Source of the DNA: Mucilaginibacter sp. dw_454
Lineage (GTDB): Bacteria > Bacteroidota > Bacteroidia > Sphingobacteriales > Sphingobacteriaceae
Assembly: GCF_018449775.1 (NCBI RefSeq)
Contig: NZ_JAAVVB010000001.1
Coordinates: forward strand, 1,302,001 to 1,366,000
DNA length: 64,000 bases
Direction: 5' to 3'
This document shows, piece after piece, positions 53,616 through 62,277 of the stretch. Position 1 is the stretch's first letter; every line of letters starts with the position of its first letter. Under the pieces are notes generated by a model. The model worked only from the letters and a program-made list of their open reading frames with translations, was not told the origin of the DNA and searched no databases. The position numbers and the translations under genes are program-made.

Positions 53616-54521
53616 ATGATTACCGTACAGAAAGCCGCCGAACTTACCGGACACAGCAACCCTATTTTCGCTTTAACTTTATCGCAAAAACCGGATATTT
53701 TGTTTACCGGCGGAAATGATAAAGGAGTTGTTGAGTGGAGTTTGAAGACTAACTCATTCATCAAAGTAATGTTTCCGGTAATTTCTTCTGTTTACGCAAT
53801 TCATTGCCCTGAAGATTATCCGTTCATGTTTACCGGCTTGCGCAATGGAGAGGTGCTGATATTCGACTTCATCAAACAGCAATTATTACCCGGGTTAAGG
53901 CATCATCGCAAACCGGTGTTCGATATTAAATCGGTAAATAGTAAAAAAGAATTGCTTGTTGCATCAGAGGATGGCAGTGTATCCATTTGGAATATGGATA
54001 CACTGCAATTGGTTCATACCATCAAAATTTCTGCGGATACCGTGCGTGCCATCAGTATATCGCCAAATGAAAAACAGGTAGCTTTTGGTTGCCGCGATAG
54101 CAACATTCAAGTATACGATCTCGAAGACTACACGCATATCGGCACTTTGAGCGGACATTCTATGGCTGTCTTTTCAACACAGTATTCGCCAGATGGTAGT
54201 TACCTGGTTACCGGATCTCGCGATGCCCAGGTTAAGATTTGGGACACTACCACTTTCGAATTAATAACGAATATACCGGCACATCTCTTTGCCGTAAACC
54301 ACATATCCTTTCACCCCGACAGGCCTTACTTTGCTACGGCTAGTATGGACAAAACCATCAAGCTTTGGGGGGCCGATGATTTCAAATTATACAAAGTTAT
54401 CAGTCGTGAAAAAGGTTACGAAACACATTTCCTTTCAGTTAATAAACTAACCTGGCATAACAGCCAACTCCTTTCTACCGGTGACGATAAACGCGTCATT
54501 ATCTGGGATATAGCTTTTTAA
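53616..54521 (+). CDS. WD40-repeat protein
   Basis: 301 residues forming about seven WD40 blades, enough for one propeller. Clear repeat ends: VEWSLKTN, VSIWNMDTL, IQVYDLEDY, VKIWDTTTF, IKLWGADDF and VIIWDIAF, each preceded by a Ser/Thr-rich strand such as LVTGSRDAQ. No signal peptide, so cytoplasmic. WD40 propellers are protein-interaction platforms; the partner is unknown. Common in Bacteroidota as a stand-alone gene. Confidence 0.92.
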   Translation: MITVQKAAELTGHSNPIFALTLSQKPDILFTGGNDKGVVEWSLKTNSFIKVMFPVISSVYAIHCPEDYPFMFTGLRNGEVLIFDFIKQQLLPGLRHHRKPVFDIKSVNSKKELLVASEDGSVSIWNMDTLQLVHTIKISADTVRAISISPNEKQVAFGCRDSNIQVYDLEDYTHIGTLSGHSMAVFSTQYSPDGSYLVTGSRDAQVKIWDTTTFELITNIPAHLFAVNHISFHPDRPYFATASMDKTIKLWGADDFKLYKVISREKGYETHFLSVNKLTWHNSQLLSTGDDKRVIIWDIAF

Positions 54522-54705
54522 GCAATACTTAAATTTCCTATTCTTAATAGTTGATTTACAGGCATTTATTATGTTCTGCACAACTCATTCTGTTCACTCT
54601 TGTTCATCTTTTTAAAATGTAAACATTAATAAATAAATTACCGTACAACCAAAAGGAGTGAAATAAATTTACTTCATAATAAATAATTTTACCTAGTTGT
54701 ACGAC

Positions 54706-57700
54706 ATGAGAGGATTTTTGATTTTGGCACTGGCTATTTTGTTGATGACATTACAGAGTAAGGCTAAAACCACCAACTGGACTGGTACCGGTAGCGGACT
54801 CTTAGGCGGCACCGATGTACATAACTGGTTCAACTTAGCAAATTGGGATAATGGTGTGCCAGCAGCTGGAGATATTGTACAAATTGGAGTAAACGCATAT
54901 ACTGCAGCTAACTATCCAATTATCGATAATAGCACCGTCACAGCCACCGTTTTTAACCCTTCAATAGGAAATTTAATATTCGGCGTTGCTACCACTAATG
55001 GTGGACTTGTTGTCAACAGCGGTTATACCTTAACGGTAACAGGTAACATTACAATTGAATACAATAACTCTACTGCAGCTATAAATATCCTTGGCTTAGG
55101 CACCATTAATTGTATGGGATCTTTTTTAGCCGGCGACAGCACAGCACCTTCTGCGCCTTCTTTTCTTCTTGGTGCTAACATAACTAATCTTACAACGATA
55201 AATCTTGCTTTGCAAAGCTTTATCATTGGCGGCAATCTGACATTTAACACTACATCAGCCACTGGTATTGTTAACAGCAATCCTATAGCAAACGTCAATA
55301 ATGTACTGCTAAATTTACTTAACGGCACCTTAAGTGTTACCGGAAACATCTCAACAACTAATTCAAATTATGTTAATGATGGCGCATTCACTACAACGGT
55401 ATTGATAATTACAAAGAGTTTCCCGGCGGTAGCTAATTCGGCGCAGTTGTTGGTTAACCCGGCAGTCAATACAACGGCCGGTACAATATGCACTCTTAGT
55501 ATTGGCGGTTCAGTAAGCGTAGCCGCCGGTGGGTTTATTGATTTTTACGGGTCAGGTGCGGGCGCGTGTTATACCATATACAATGGCAACATAAGCACTG
55601 CCACACAAACCATATACTCTACCACTACATCGAAGCTAGATACTTTACCCAGCCTTTATCAACACCTAACTATCAGCGGCGCGAGCCCTAAAACAGTACA
55701 ATCCGGCTATGTGGATGTAGGGGGCAATTGGGTGTCGTCGGGCGCTTTTATTGATGCTACCAGTAATAGCGGTACCGTACGTTTCAGAGCAACCGGCGCA
55801 CAATCATTAACAGACAATGGGTCGCACGGCGGTACCGGGGTTATTTTCAACAACGTGGTATTTCAAGGCACAGGTACTAAAAATATAGCAACCGGTAACT
55901 TTGCGGTTGGCAGTACCGGGATTTTGACCATGAGCTCATCAACGTCGTTAACAACCAATGGCCTTTTAACACTCATGTCGACCTCGGCCGGTACAGCTAG
56001 CGTAGCGGCAATGCCCCGCACCGCCTCGATAACCGGCAATGTTAAATCACAACGCTTTATTAAGGGCAGCAGCCCCACAGACCTTTCAAAGCGTGGCTAT
56101 CGTTTAATGTCGTCGCCGGTTTATACGGTTACCAGCGGAGGAGTTAAATATTTTGATTTACGATATTTATTGGATAGCGCCTATGTTTCGGGCGCTGCAG
56201 GCGGTGGATTTAATATTACAGGAAACCCAACTTTATATTTATATCGTGAGGATATCTCCACCAGCAGTACCAATTTCACCACCGGCAATTGGAAAGGTAT
56301 AGCCAATATAAATACCGCCAATGTTATCGGCACACAAACAAGGCTAAATATAACCAACACCGTCGACACTACCTTACAGCTACCCGTGGGCAATGGTTTT
56401 CTGTTTTTCTTTAGAGGGAACAAAACTAATAACACCACACAAACCGGCTCGAAAACAGTCGCGCCTTATGACTACCCGGAAGATGTTATTTTTACGCAAA
56501 CCGGGCAATTAAATACGGGCGCCATTGACGTGACACAATGGTACAGCAGCCCGTCGGGGTTTTCTTTTACATCTGCGTCTAACGTAAACAATTCGGCCAT
56601 TCGTGGATTTGTGTTTGTTGGCAACCCTTACCCTTCAACGATAAATTTTGAGAAATTTAACAGGCAGGGCACCAATTCGTCGATTTACGGAGGAGGTTTT
56701 CCGGCCCCTATTGATACTGTTGGAAAGATCTGGGTATATAACCCAACCAATAAGCAATATGAAACTTATATGCAGTCTAAAACAATATCCACCTCGGCAG
56801 ATACTATTTCGACGATAAAACCCGGCACTAGCGTAGGTAATGGCGATGCCACTAACATGATAGCCAGCGGCCAGGGCTTTTTCATTAAAGCCAATACCCG
56901 GGGCCGCTCATTATCTTTCAGAGAAACCGCAAAAACCGGCACTCAACCGCTATCGACAAATATTAACCATATTATGAGTGCGCCCGCGAATAACATGCAG
57001 GCTTTTTCCAGCGCTTCAACAAGCGCGAATTCAACTCCTGCGCTTTCCATGTTAAGTTTTAAACTGGCAAAAGACAGCATTAACACAGATAACGCAGTGT
57101 TGGTTTTCAACAATAACACTCCCGCCGCGTTTAGCGATGCTGATGATGCCGAAGACCTGAATGGCAATGGTGCCCAGGTAAGTTTATCGATTATGTCAAG
57201 CGATAGTGTTGCAACATCTATCAAACGGATTAAGTTGCCAACTGCCGGCCAGCAACAGATGCGTTTATTAGTAGATGCAACTGCCAGTGGCCGATATCAT
57301 TTAAACCTGGAAAACATTCAAAACATGCCAAACGCATATGATATATGGCTGATGGATAGTTTCACCAAAGACTCATTAGACTTGAAGCATAACAGCAATT
57401 ACGATTTTGACATAGATAAAAGTAACGCTGCTACTTTCGGCAGCGGTCGTTTTAGCGTTTTGGTACGGTTAAACCCGGCGGCTATGATGCATACTTTAAG
57501 CGTTACTGCAGTCAAAACAATACAGGGTGCACAAGTTAGCTGGCGTACCGAAAACGAGGGCACAACATTTACATTTTCGATCGAGAAAAGTGTAGATGGA
57601 AAAAGCTTTAACCAAATTGGTCAGCTTTCATCAAATGGCAGTGGCGATTATGCTTATACAGATATTACACCTGACAAAGGAATTAACTATTACAAAGTTA

Positions 57701-58038
57701 AGTTGCAAGATTTGGTGCTAAACACCATTAGTTATTCAAGTATTTTGAGTTTAAATTATGCTGAGGCTGTAACAAGTACGTTGGCCGGCAACATCTCCAT
57801 TTATCCAAACCCAGCCACCACTACAATAAGCATCAAGATGAGTGGTGACGATGTTGAAAACAACTCCTATAGTATCATGATATCAAACAGCTCAGGCAGA
57901 TTGATTAAGCAGATGAAATCATCAAGCTCATATTTACAAACCAACATATCAGACTTTTTGCCGGGAACTTATGTGATACAAATAGTAAACCTGACAGATA
58001 ATAAACTACAGGGACAAACCAAGTTTGTTAAGCTGTAA
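54706..58038 (+). CDS. Large T9SS-secreted surface protein
   Basis: 1110 residues from ATG at 54706 (an in-frame TTG lies 9 bp upstream). Signal peptide LILALAILLMTLQSKAKT. The first ~450 residues are a low-complexity beta-rich region of Ser/Thr/Gly/Asn repeats with a possible right-handed beta-helix. A middle domain (about 450-800) and a fibronectin-like segment (VSWRTENEGTTFTFSIEKSVDGKSF) follow. The last ~85 residues are a type A T9SS sorting domain: ISIYPNPATTTISI, then GTYVIQIVNLTDNK and FVKL. The protein should be moved to the outer surface by T9SS and anchored to A-LPS. Adhesin-like; ligand unknown. Confidence 0.88.
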   Translation: MRGFLILALAILLMTLQSKAKTTNWTGTGSGLLGGTDVHNWFNLANWDNGVPAAGDIVQIGVNAYTAANYPIIDNSTVTATVFNPSIGNLIFGVATTNGGLVVNSGYTLTVTGNITIEYNNSTAAINILGLGTINCMGSFLAGDSTAPSAPSFLLGANITNLTTINLALQSFIIGGNLTFNTTSATGIVNSNPIANVNNVLLNLLNGTLSVTGNISTTNSNYVNDGAFTTTVLIITKSFPAVANSAQLLVNPAVNTTAGTICTLSIGGSVSVAAGGFIDFYGSGAGACYTIYNGNISTATQTIYSTTTSKLDTLPSLYQHLTISGASPKTVQSGYVDVGGNWVSSGAFIDATSNSGTVRFRATGAQSLTDNGSHGGTGVIFNNVVFQGTGTKNIATGNFAVGSTGILTMSSSTSLTTNGLLTLMSTSAGTASVAAMPRTASITGNVKSQRFIKGSSPTDLSKRGYRLMSSPVYTVTSGGVKYFDLRYLLDSAYVSGAAGGGFNITGNPTLYLYREDISTSSTNFTTGNWKGIANINTANVIGTQTRLNITNTVDTTLQLPVGNGFLFFFRGNKTNNTTQTGSKTVAPYDYPEDVIFTQTGQLNTGAIDVTQWYSSPSGFSFTSASNVNNSAIRGFVFVGNPYPSTINFEKFNRQGTNSSIYGGGFPAPIDTVGKIWVYNPTNKQYETYMQSKTISTSADTISTIKPGTSVGNGDATNMIASGQGFFIKANTRGRSLSFRETAKTGTQPLSTNINHIMSAPANNMQAFSSASTSANSTPALSMLSFKLAKDSINTDNAVLVFNNNTPAAFSDADDAEDLNGNGAQVSLSIMSSDSVATSIKRIKLPTAGQQQMRLLVDATASGRYHLNLENIQNMPNAYDIWLMDSFTKDSLDLKHNSNYDFDIDKSNAATFGSGRFSVLVRLNPAAMMHTLSVTAVKTIQGAQVSWRTENEGTTFTFSIEKSVDGKSFNQIGQLSSNGSGDYAYTDITPDKGINYYKVKLQDLVLNTISYSSILSLNYAEAVTSTLAGNISIYPNPATTTISIKMSGDDVENNSYSIMISNSSGRLIKQMKSSSSYLQTNISDFLPGTYVIQIVNLTDNKLQGQTKFVKL

Positions 58039-58046
58039 AAAAACAA

Positions 58047-58072
58047 AAGCGGATTTGTTAAAAAATCCGCTT
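58047..58072. terminator. Terminator between the T9SS gene and the NlpC/P60 gene
   Basis: AAGCGGATTT (58047-58056) pairs with AAATCCGCTT (58063-58072). The minus-strand tail is T-rich (TTTTGTTTTTTT), so it mainly serves the NlpC gene, whose last codons it covers. Confidence 0.75.
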
Positions 58073-58819
58073 TATAGAAGCCAGTTTATGAGTGTAACGG
58101 CTTTGTTCTTCCGAATAAATACCTTTTTCGTCAATTAAATCGATCTTAACCTTGCCTGAAGCATGAATAATATGCTCGCGGTTAAGCAGCATACCCACAT
58201 GAGTTATTTTACCTTTCTCATTTTCAAAGAAAGCCAGATCTCCTACCAGGGCCGACGATAATGATTCGACAAGCTTACCTTGTTCTGCTTGCATACTGGC
58301 ATCCCGCTTTAACTGATAGCCCTTAAGCTTAAACACCGTCTGTGTAAACCCAGAGCAATCTATGCCAAAATGCGTGCGCCCGCCCCATAAGTAAGGCGAG
58401 TTGATGAATGATTTAGCCACCAGGTCAATACTTTCGTTCTGGCCTATCTGCCCAATGATCTCAAATTTCTCTTTTTCGAGGTAGCAAGTAGTACCATTTA
58501 AAAACGAAAGCGAGCTTCCGGCAGGCAGGTATAAAACACTGTTATCTTTGATTTTCCAGGCTTGGGTAATTGCTTTATAGGTTAATTTTGGTTGATGTTG
58601 TTGTAAATGCTGATAATTTAAATGGCCCAGCATAATAAACTGTAAGCGATTTATCCATCCTTTATAATCATCGGCAGCGGTAACAATTTGGGCCCACCCC
58701 TCCTTCCACTCCAAAATCTCAAATGCTTCGCCAAATAAAACCTGCGATACTTGCTCACTACGCTCATTAGGCTCAGCGCGTAAGGGTACAACAGCTAAAT
58801 TGCAAATTCCGTATTCCAT
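58058..58819 (-). CDS. NlpC/P60 hydrolase with SH3-like domains
   Basis: 253 residues from ATG at 58819; a longer start 78 bp upstream would add an unusual N-terminus. Residues 1-120 form two bacterial SH3-like beta domains (VPLRAEPNERSEQVSQVLFGEAFEILEWKEGWAQI for the first). The C40 domain has Cys in IDCSGFTQTVF, His in KITHVGML and a third polar residue in IIHASGKV. It cleaves peptidoglycan stem peptides; the SH3 pair guides it to the wall or sets specificity, as in the Bacteroides NlpC/P60 of this architecture. No signal peptide, so export is unclear. Confidence 0.9.
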   Translation of the reverse strand: MEYGICNLAVVPLRAEPNERSEQVSQVLFGEAFEILEWKEGWAQIVTAADDYKGWINRLQFIMLGHLNYQHLQQHQPKLTYKAITQAWKIKDNSVLYLPAGSSLSFLNGTTCYLEKEKFEIIGQIGQNESIDLVAKSFINSPYLWGGRTHFGIDCSGFTQTVFKLKGYQLKRDASMQAEQGKLVESLSSALVGDLAFFENEKGKITHVGMLLNREHIIHASGKVKIDLIDEKGIYSEEQSRYTHKLASIKRIF

Positions 58820-58934
58820 TTTAAGGTTATATGAGCGTGTTTGTACGCAAAGTTTGGTTAAATGTTTCACAATAAAAAAAGGGAACACATTATTCATGTA
58901 TCCCCTTTTATCAGTAAATATTACTGAGGAAATA

Positions 58935-59288
58935 TTATTCGTTGATATGCAGCCAATCCTTTTTGGCTAACAATTCTTCACGGCTTTCGCGCACATTTTC
59001 GTCGTCTACACAGCAATCAACCGGGCAAACAGCGGCACATTGTGGTTCGTCATGAAAACCAACACACTCGGTACATTTATCGGGTACTATATAATAAATA
59101 TCGTCAGACAAAGCAGCTTGTGTTTCTTCAGCGTTTAAAGTAACACCATCGCCAAAATCAATAACACCTCTTAAACCTGTACCGTCAGAAAAACGCCAGG
59201 CTGCACCAGCATCGTAAATAGCATTATTTGGGCACTCTGGTTCGCAGGCCCCACAGTTAATGCATTCGTCGGTGATTATAATAGCCAT
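58935..59288 (-). CDS. 4Fe-4S dicluster ferredoxin
   Basis: 117 residues. Cluster 1 ligands Cys9, Cys12, Cys15 and Cys19 in [17 protein letters not shown]; cluster 2 in [22 protein letters not shown], where the loop after the second Cys is enlarged. The insert of about 40 residues between the sites and the acidic C-terminal tail are as in the ferredoxins found next to acyl-CoA reductases in Bacteroidota. Electron carrier in the cytoplasm. Divergent from the reductase gene, a pairing that suggests it supplies electrons to a linked reaction. Confidence 0.93.
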   Translation of the reverse strand: MAIIITDECINCGACEPECPNNAIYDAGAAWRFSDGTGLRGVIDFGDGVTLNAEETQAALSDDIYYIVPDKCTECVGFHDEPQCAAVCPVDCCVDDENVRESREELLAKKDWLHINE

Positions 59289-59343
59289 ATTTTTAAAATA
59301 ATCTTATATTCTCAATTACCTTTGTCTTATTAACAAATTCTTG

Positions 59344-59351
59344 CAAATATA
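59344..59351 (-). promoter_or_regulatory. -7 promoter box for the ferredoxin gene
   Basis: Minus-strand TATATTTG matches TAnnTTTG, giving a leader of about 50 nt to the ATG at 59288. Confidence 0.5.
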
Positions 59352-59391
59352 ACAAAAAAAGAAATCGAGAGTTTGATTACTTACCATATAT

Positions 59392-60423
59392 ATGTCAAAA
59401 ATCAAAATAGCACAACTAATCAATACCCTTACCGAGTTGGGCAGGCAACTACAAAATCCTGACCAAGAACTCAATCACCTTATTCAAACCGAACATATCC
59501 ACAATCCATGGTTCACGCCCGAAAACGTGGAGCAGGCCGTTAAATCCATTGGTCAAAGTTTAAATGAAGCCGACCTGACCACCTGGCTCCATAAATACGA
59601 TCTCACTAAAAACACATCGCCAAAAAAAATCGGGCTGATACTGGCAGGCAATATCCCTTTAGTTGGTTTTCATGACGTACTGTGTGTTTTGGCTACCGGC
59701 AATGAGGCGCTAATTAAGTCATCATCGCAAGATGCCCGCTTAATTAAAGCGGTATTAAACAAGTTAGTTGCTATTGATGGTAGTTTTGCCAACCGCTTTA
59801 GTTTTGTTGAACGATTAACAGAATTTGACGCAGTGATAGCTACCGGCAGTAATAATACATCGCGTTATTTTGATTATTATTTTGGCAAAGTACCAAACAT
59901 CATCAGAAAAAACCGAAACAGCCTGGCGGTGCTTACCGGGGCCGAAACTACCGAAGAGTTGCATCAATTAGGGCATGACATTTTCGATTATTTTGGCTTA
60001 GGATGCCGTAACGTATCAAAATTATTATTCCCTAAGGATTATAACATTGCTACTTTTTTTGAAGCAATTGAGTCTTATAATGATATCGGGAATCATAATA
60101 AATACGCCAACAATTACGGCTACAATAAATCCATTTACCTTGTAGGCAGCGAACAGCATTTAGATAACGGTTTTTTATTACTAAAAGAGAACGATGCCAT
60201 CGCATCGCCATTGGCAGTGGTATTTTATAATTACTACGATAATCTTGCCGATGTTGAGCAATTAATTAATACGCAAAGCGAAAACATACAATGTGTTGTT
60301 AGCAAAGCGACATTGCAGGTAGATAGTCAGGTTGTTGAAGTTGGGCAAAGTCAGCAACCCAAACTTTGGGATTATGCAGACGGTATAGATACGATGGATT
60401 TCCTTACTAAGCTCAAAGCTTAA
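59392..60423 (+). CDS. Acyl-CoA reductase (LuxC-like)
   Basis: 343 residues. The aldehyde-dehydrogenase-like fold is shown by PKKIGLILAGNIPLVGFHDVLCVLATGN, the nucleotide-binding GSNNTSRYFDYYFGKVPNIIRKNRNSLAVLTG and the candidate nucleophile Cys in YFGLGCRNVSKLLFP. LuxC-type enzymes reduce long-chain acyl-CoA to aldehyde. In Bacteroidota such genes often sit beside a ferredoxin, as here. The product aldehyde's fate is unknown; wax, lipid or pigment synthesis are possible. Not accompanied by luciferase genes. Confidence 0.86.
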   Translation: MSKIKIAQLINTLTELGRQLQNPDQELNHLIQTEHIHNPWFTPENVEQAVKSIGQSLNEADLTTWLHKYDLTKNTSPKKIGLILAGNIPLVGFHDVLCVLATGNEALIKSSSQDARLIKAVLNKLVAIDGSFANRFSFVERLTEFDAVIATGSNNTSRYFDYYFGKVPNIIRKNRNSLAVLTGAETTEELHQLGHDIFDYFGLGCRNVSKLLFPKDYNIATFFEAIESYNDIGNHNKYANNYGYNKSIYLVGSEQHLDNGFLLLKENDAIASPLAVVFYNYYDNLADVEQLINTQSENIQCVVSKATLQVDSQVVEVGQSQQPKLWDYADGIDTMDFLTKLKA

Positions 60424-60533
60424 AGACCAAAGCTAAAAGCTTATTTTGGAAATTGTAAGCGTTTAAGTTTAAAAAAAGATAAATTTGATGCGGTAAACTT
60501 TCGGCTTTATGCCTTAAGCTTTCAGCTAACAAA

Positions 60534-60737
60534 ATGTATATTATAAAAGTTAAAGGCGTTGCCAAAATACCTGATTATGTACAGCTTCGCGATGACAAAT
60601 TTACGCTGTTGGCTTACTTTAGAGTAGATCGCCCTGAAAAGTCATTAGACAAGGTTGGGTTAACAGACAAAGCCGAATATATAATGAACGTTATTAAAGA
60701 CCTGCCTTTTGGACAGATCTTGAAATTAGATATATAA
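60534..60737 (+). CDS. 67-residue conserved-looking protein, unknown
   Basis: 67 residues, soluble, mixed alpha/beta (MYIIKVKGVAKIPDYVQLRD, then FTLLAYFRVDRPEKSLDKV and LPFGQILKLDI). It ends 4 bp before the FtsE-like ATPase, so they are in one transcript. I do not recognise a family. The close spacing argues for a shared role with the ABC ATPase. The spacer before it is an A-rich run of short words (AAAGCT, AAGCTT, GCTTT). Confidence 0.7.
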   Translation: MYIIKVKGVAKIPDYVQLRDDKFTLLAYFRVDRPEKSLDKVGLTDKAEYIMNVIKDLPFGQILKLDI

Positions 60738-60741
60738 AACC

Positions 60742-61425
60742 ATGATAGGAAACTCCATTATTAAACTCAATAATGTTGATATATTTCAACAAAAACACCT
60801 GGTGCTATCGCACGTTAACCTGCATATAGACAAGGGTGATTTTGTATGGCTTATTGGCCAAACCGGTTCTGGTAAAAGTAGTTTACTAAAAGTTATTTAT
60901 GGCGATTTGCCTGTTAGATCGGGCACCGGCCATGCCTGCGGTTATGAGCTAGACAGACTTGTTGATAAGGATATTCCGTTTTTGCGTCGCAAGCTAGGGA
61001 TCGTTTTCCAGGATTTTCAACTATTAACAGATCGTACCATTGAGCAAAATTTACAATTTGTAATGCGCGCCACAGGTTGGACAGACCCTAAGTTAATTGC
61101 AGAACGTACATTGGACGTGCTGGAAAAAGTTGGACTGCGTTCAAAACTTAAAAAAATGCCACACGAAATATCAGGCGGCGAGCAGCAACGTGTGGTTATC
61201 GCCCGTGCGCTGTTGAATGATCCTGAAATAATACTGGCCGATGAGCCTACCGGTAATCTTGATCCGGATACTTCTGAAGAAATTGTACTGCTGCTGAAAC
61301 AGATCAGTCAATCGGGCACTGCGGTAGTGGTTGCAACGCACGATTATCACATCATCCGTACTTTCCCATCGCGCATTATTAAATGCGAGAATGGTAAGGT
61401 TTTGGAGGATGCGCAGATAGCGTAG
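60742..61425 (+). CDS. ftsE: FtsE-like ABC transporter ATPase
   Basis: 227 residues. Walker [12 protein letters not shown] near residue 38, Q-loop VFQDFQLL, signature [14 protein letters not shown], Walker [14 protein letters not shown] and H-loop ATHDYHI. Closest in layout to FtsE, the ATPase of the FtsEX complex that activates cell-wall hydrolases at the septum. An ftsX gene is not adjacent; in Bacteroidota ftsE and ftsX may be separate. Other LolD/MacB-type ATPases look similar, so the symbol is probable, not certain. Confidence 0.82.
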   Translation: MIGNSIIKLNNVDIFQQKHLVLSHVNLHIDKGDFVWLIGQTGSGKSSLLKVIYGDLPVRSGTGHACGYELDRLVDKDIPFLRRKLGIVFQDFQLLTDRTIEQNLQFVMRATGWTDPKLIAERTLDVLEKVGLRSKLKKMPHEISGGEQQRVVIARALLNDPEIILADEPTGNLDPDTSEEIVLLLKQISQSGTAVVVATHDYHIIRTFPSRIIKCENGKVLEDAQIA

Positions 61426-61565
61426 GCTATCACCTTTATTGGCAACAAACAGCTGTCAGTGTCAGAGCTGCGGCTTTTATGCCATAACTTCAAGAAAAAA
61501 ATTATTTCGCTGTCAGCTTGTCGCCTTTGCGGCAATGGCAAGGTACTTGATTGGCACTATTAGCT

Positions 61566-62132
61566 ATGAATTTTAACGATATGTTGAAGAAAAAAAAGAC
61601 CGAATCTCCGGAAAACGCGGAGGATATAAATAATATTGACAATGAATCTGCTGAAGGAGCACAAACCGCTATCGATGAAAAATCGGCAGAGGACCTTTTG
61701 AAAGAAGAATTGTCATTAGCTAATGATAAATACCTGCGCTTGTATGCCGAGTTTGATAACTTTAGACGCCGCACCATCAAAGAGCGTGAAGAAGCCCGCA
61801 AAACTGAGGGAAAAGATGTAATTACTGCATTATTACCTGTGCTGGACGATTTTGAACGTGCACTGAAAGCTACCGAGAATGCAACCGAAGTTGCACCGGT
61901 AAGAGAGGGCGTTATCCTGATACAAAATAAGTTAAAGAACACGCTTACTCAAAAAGGTTTACAAGCGATGGAATCAATAGGAACCCCGTTTGATGCCGAC
62001 CTGCACGAAGCCATCACCAACATACCTGCCCCTACCGAAGACTTGAAGGGTAAGGTGATTGATGAAATGGAAAAAGGTTATTATCTTAACGATAAAGTTA
62101 TCCGCTTTGCTAAGGTAATTGTAGGAGCGTAA
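61566..62132 (+). CDS. grpE: Nucleotide exchange factor GrpE
   Basis: 188 residues from ATG at 61566. Acidic N-terminal tail, long coiled-coil (SLANDKYLRLYAEFDNFRRRTIKERE) and the C-terminal beta domain with PTEDLKGKVIDEMEKGYYLNDKVIRFAKVIV. GrpE releases ADP from DnaK, setting the chaperone cycle and acting as a thermosensor. Followed by dnaJ 145 bp later; dnaK itself lies elsewhere. The spacer upstream (61426-61565) has no CIRCE or other heat-shock element that I can identify. Confidence 0.95.
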   Translation: MNFNDMLKKKKTESPENAEDINNIDNESAEGAQTAIDEKSAEDLLKEELSLANDKYLRLYAEFDNFRRRTIKEREEARKTEGKDVITALLPVLDDFERALKATENATEVAPVREGVILIQNKLKNTLTQKGLQAMESIGTPFDADLHEAITNIPAPTEDLKGKVIDEMEKGYYLNDKVIRFAKVIVGA

Positions 62133-62150
62133 TTAATTATTGAATGATGG

Positions 62151-62268
62151 AATGAGTGATTGAGTGAATAAAAATTCGCGTCATTCATTTTCGATATATA
62201 GTAAAACTGACAATAGTGATGAGCATCAGTGACATTCACTAATTCTCTCAATCACTAATTCACTCATT
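62151..62268. repeat. Imperfect long inverted repeat in the grpE-dnaJ spacer
   Basis: Left arm AATGAGTGATTGAGTGAAT (62151-62169) and right arm spanning 62234-62268 share the words AATGAGTGA, TGATTGAG and GTGAAT in inverted order. The 145 bp spacer has no open frame. It could form a long hairpin in the transcript between grpE and dnaJ. Confidence 0.5.
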
Positions 62269-62277
62269 AAAATAAAA

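Noticed and set aside
58820..58897. N-terminal extension of the NlpC/P60 gene as a signal peptide
   Set aside because: The stretch has a short hydrophobic run followed by basic residues and no cleavage site; the SH3 domain begins right after the ATG at 58819.
61551..61575. Half CIRCE (HrcA) site before grpE
   Set aside because: TTGGCACTA resembles TTAGCACTC at one half, but no inverted second half follows after 9 bp.
61551..61580. Sigma-54-like TTGGCAC...GCT upstream of grpE
   Set aside because: The GG and GC dinucleotides are 8 bp apart, not the needed 10, and the element overlaps the grpE start codon, so it cannot be its promoter.
61502..61942. 146-codon minus-strand frame across grpE
   Set aside because: Ser-rich complement of the grpE coiled-coil codons; grpE is a full-length clear homologue.
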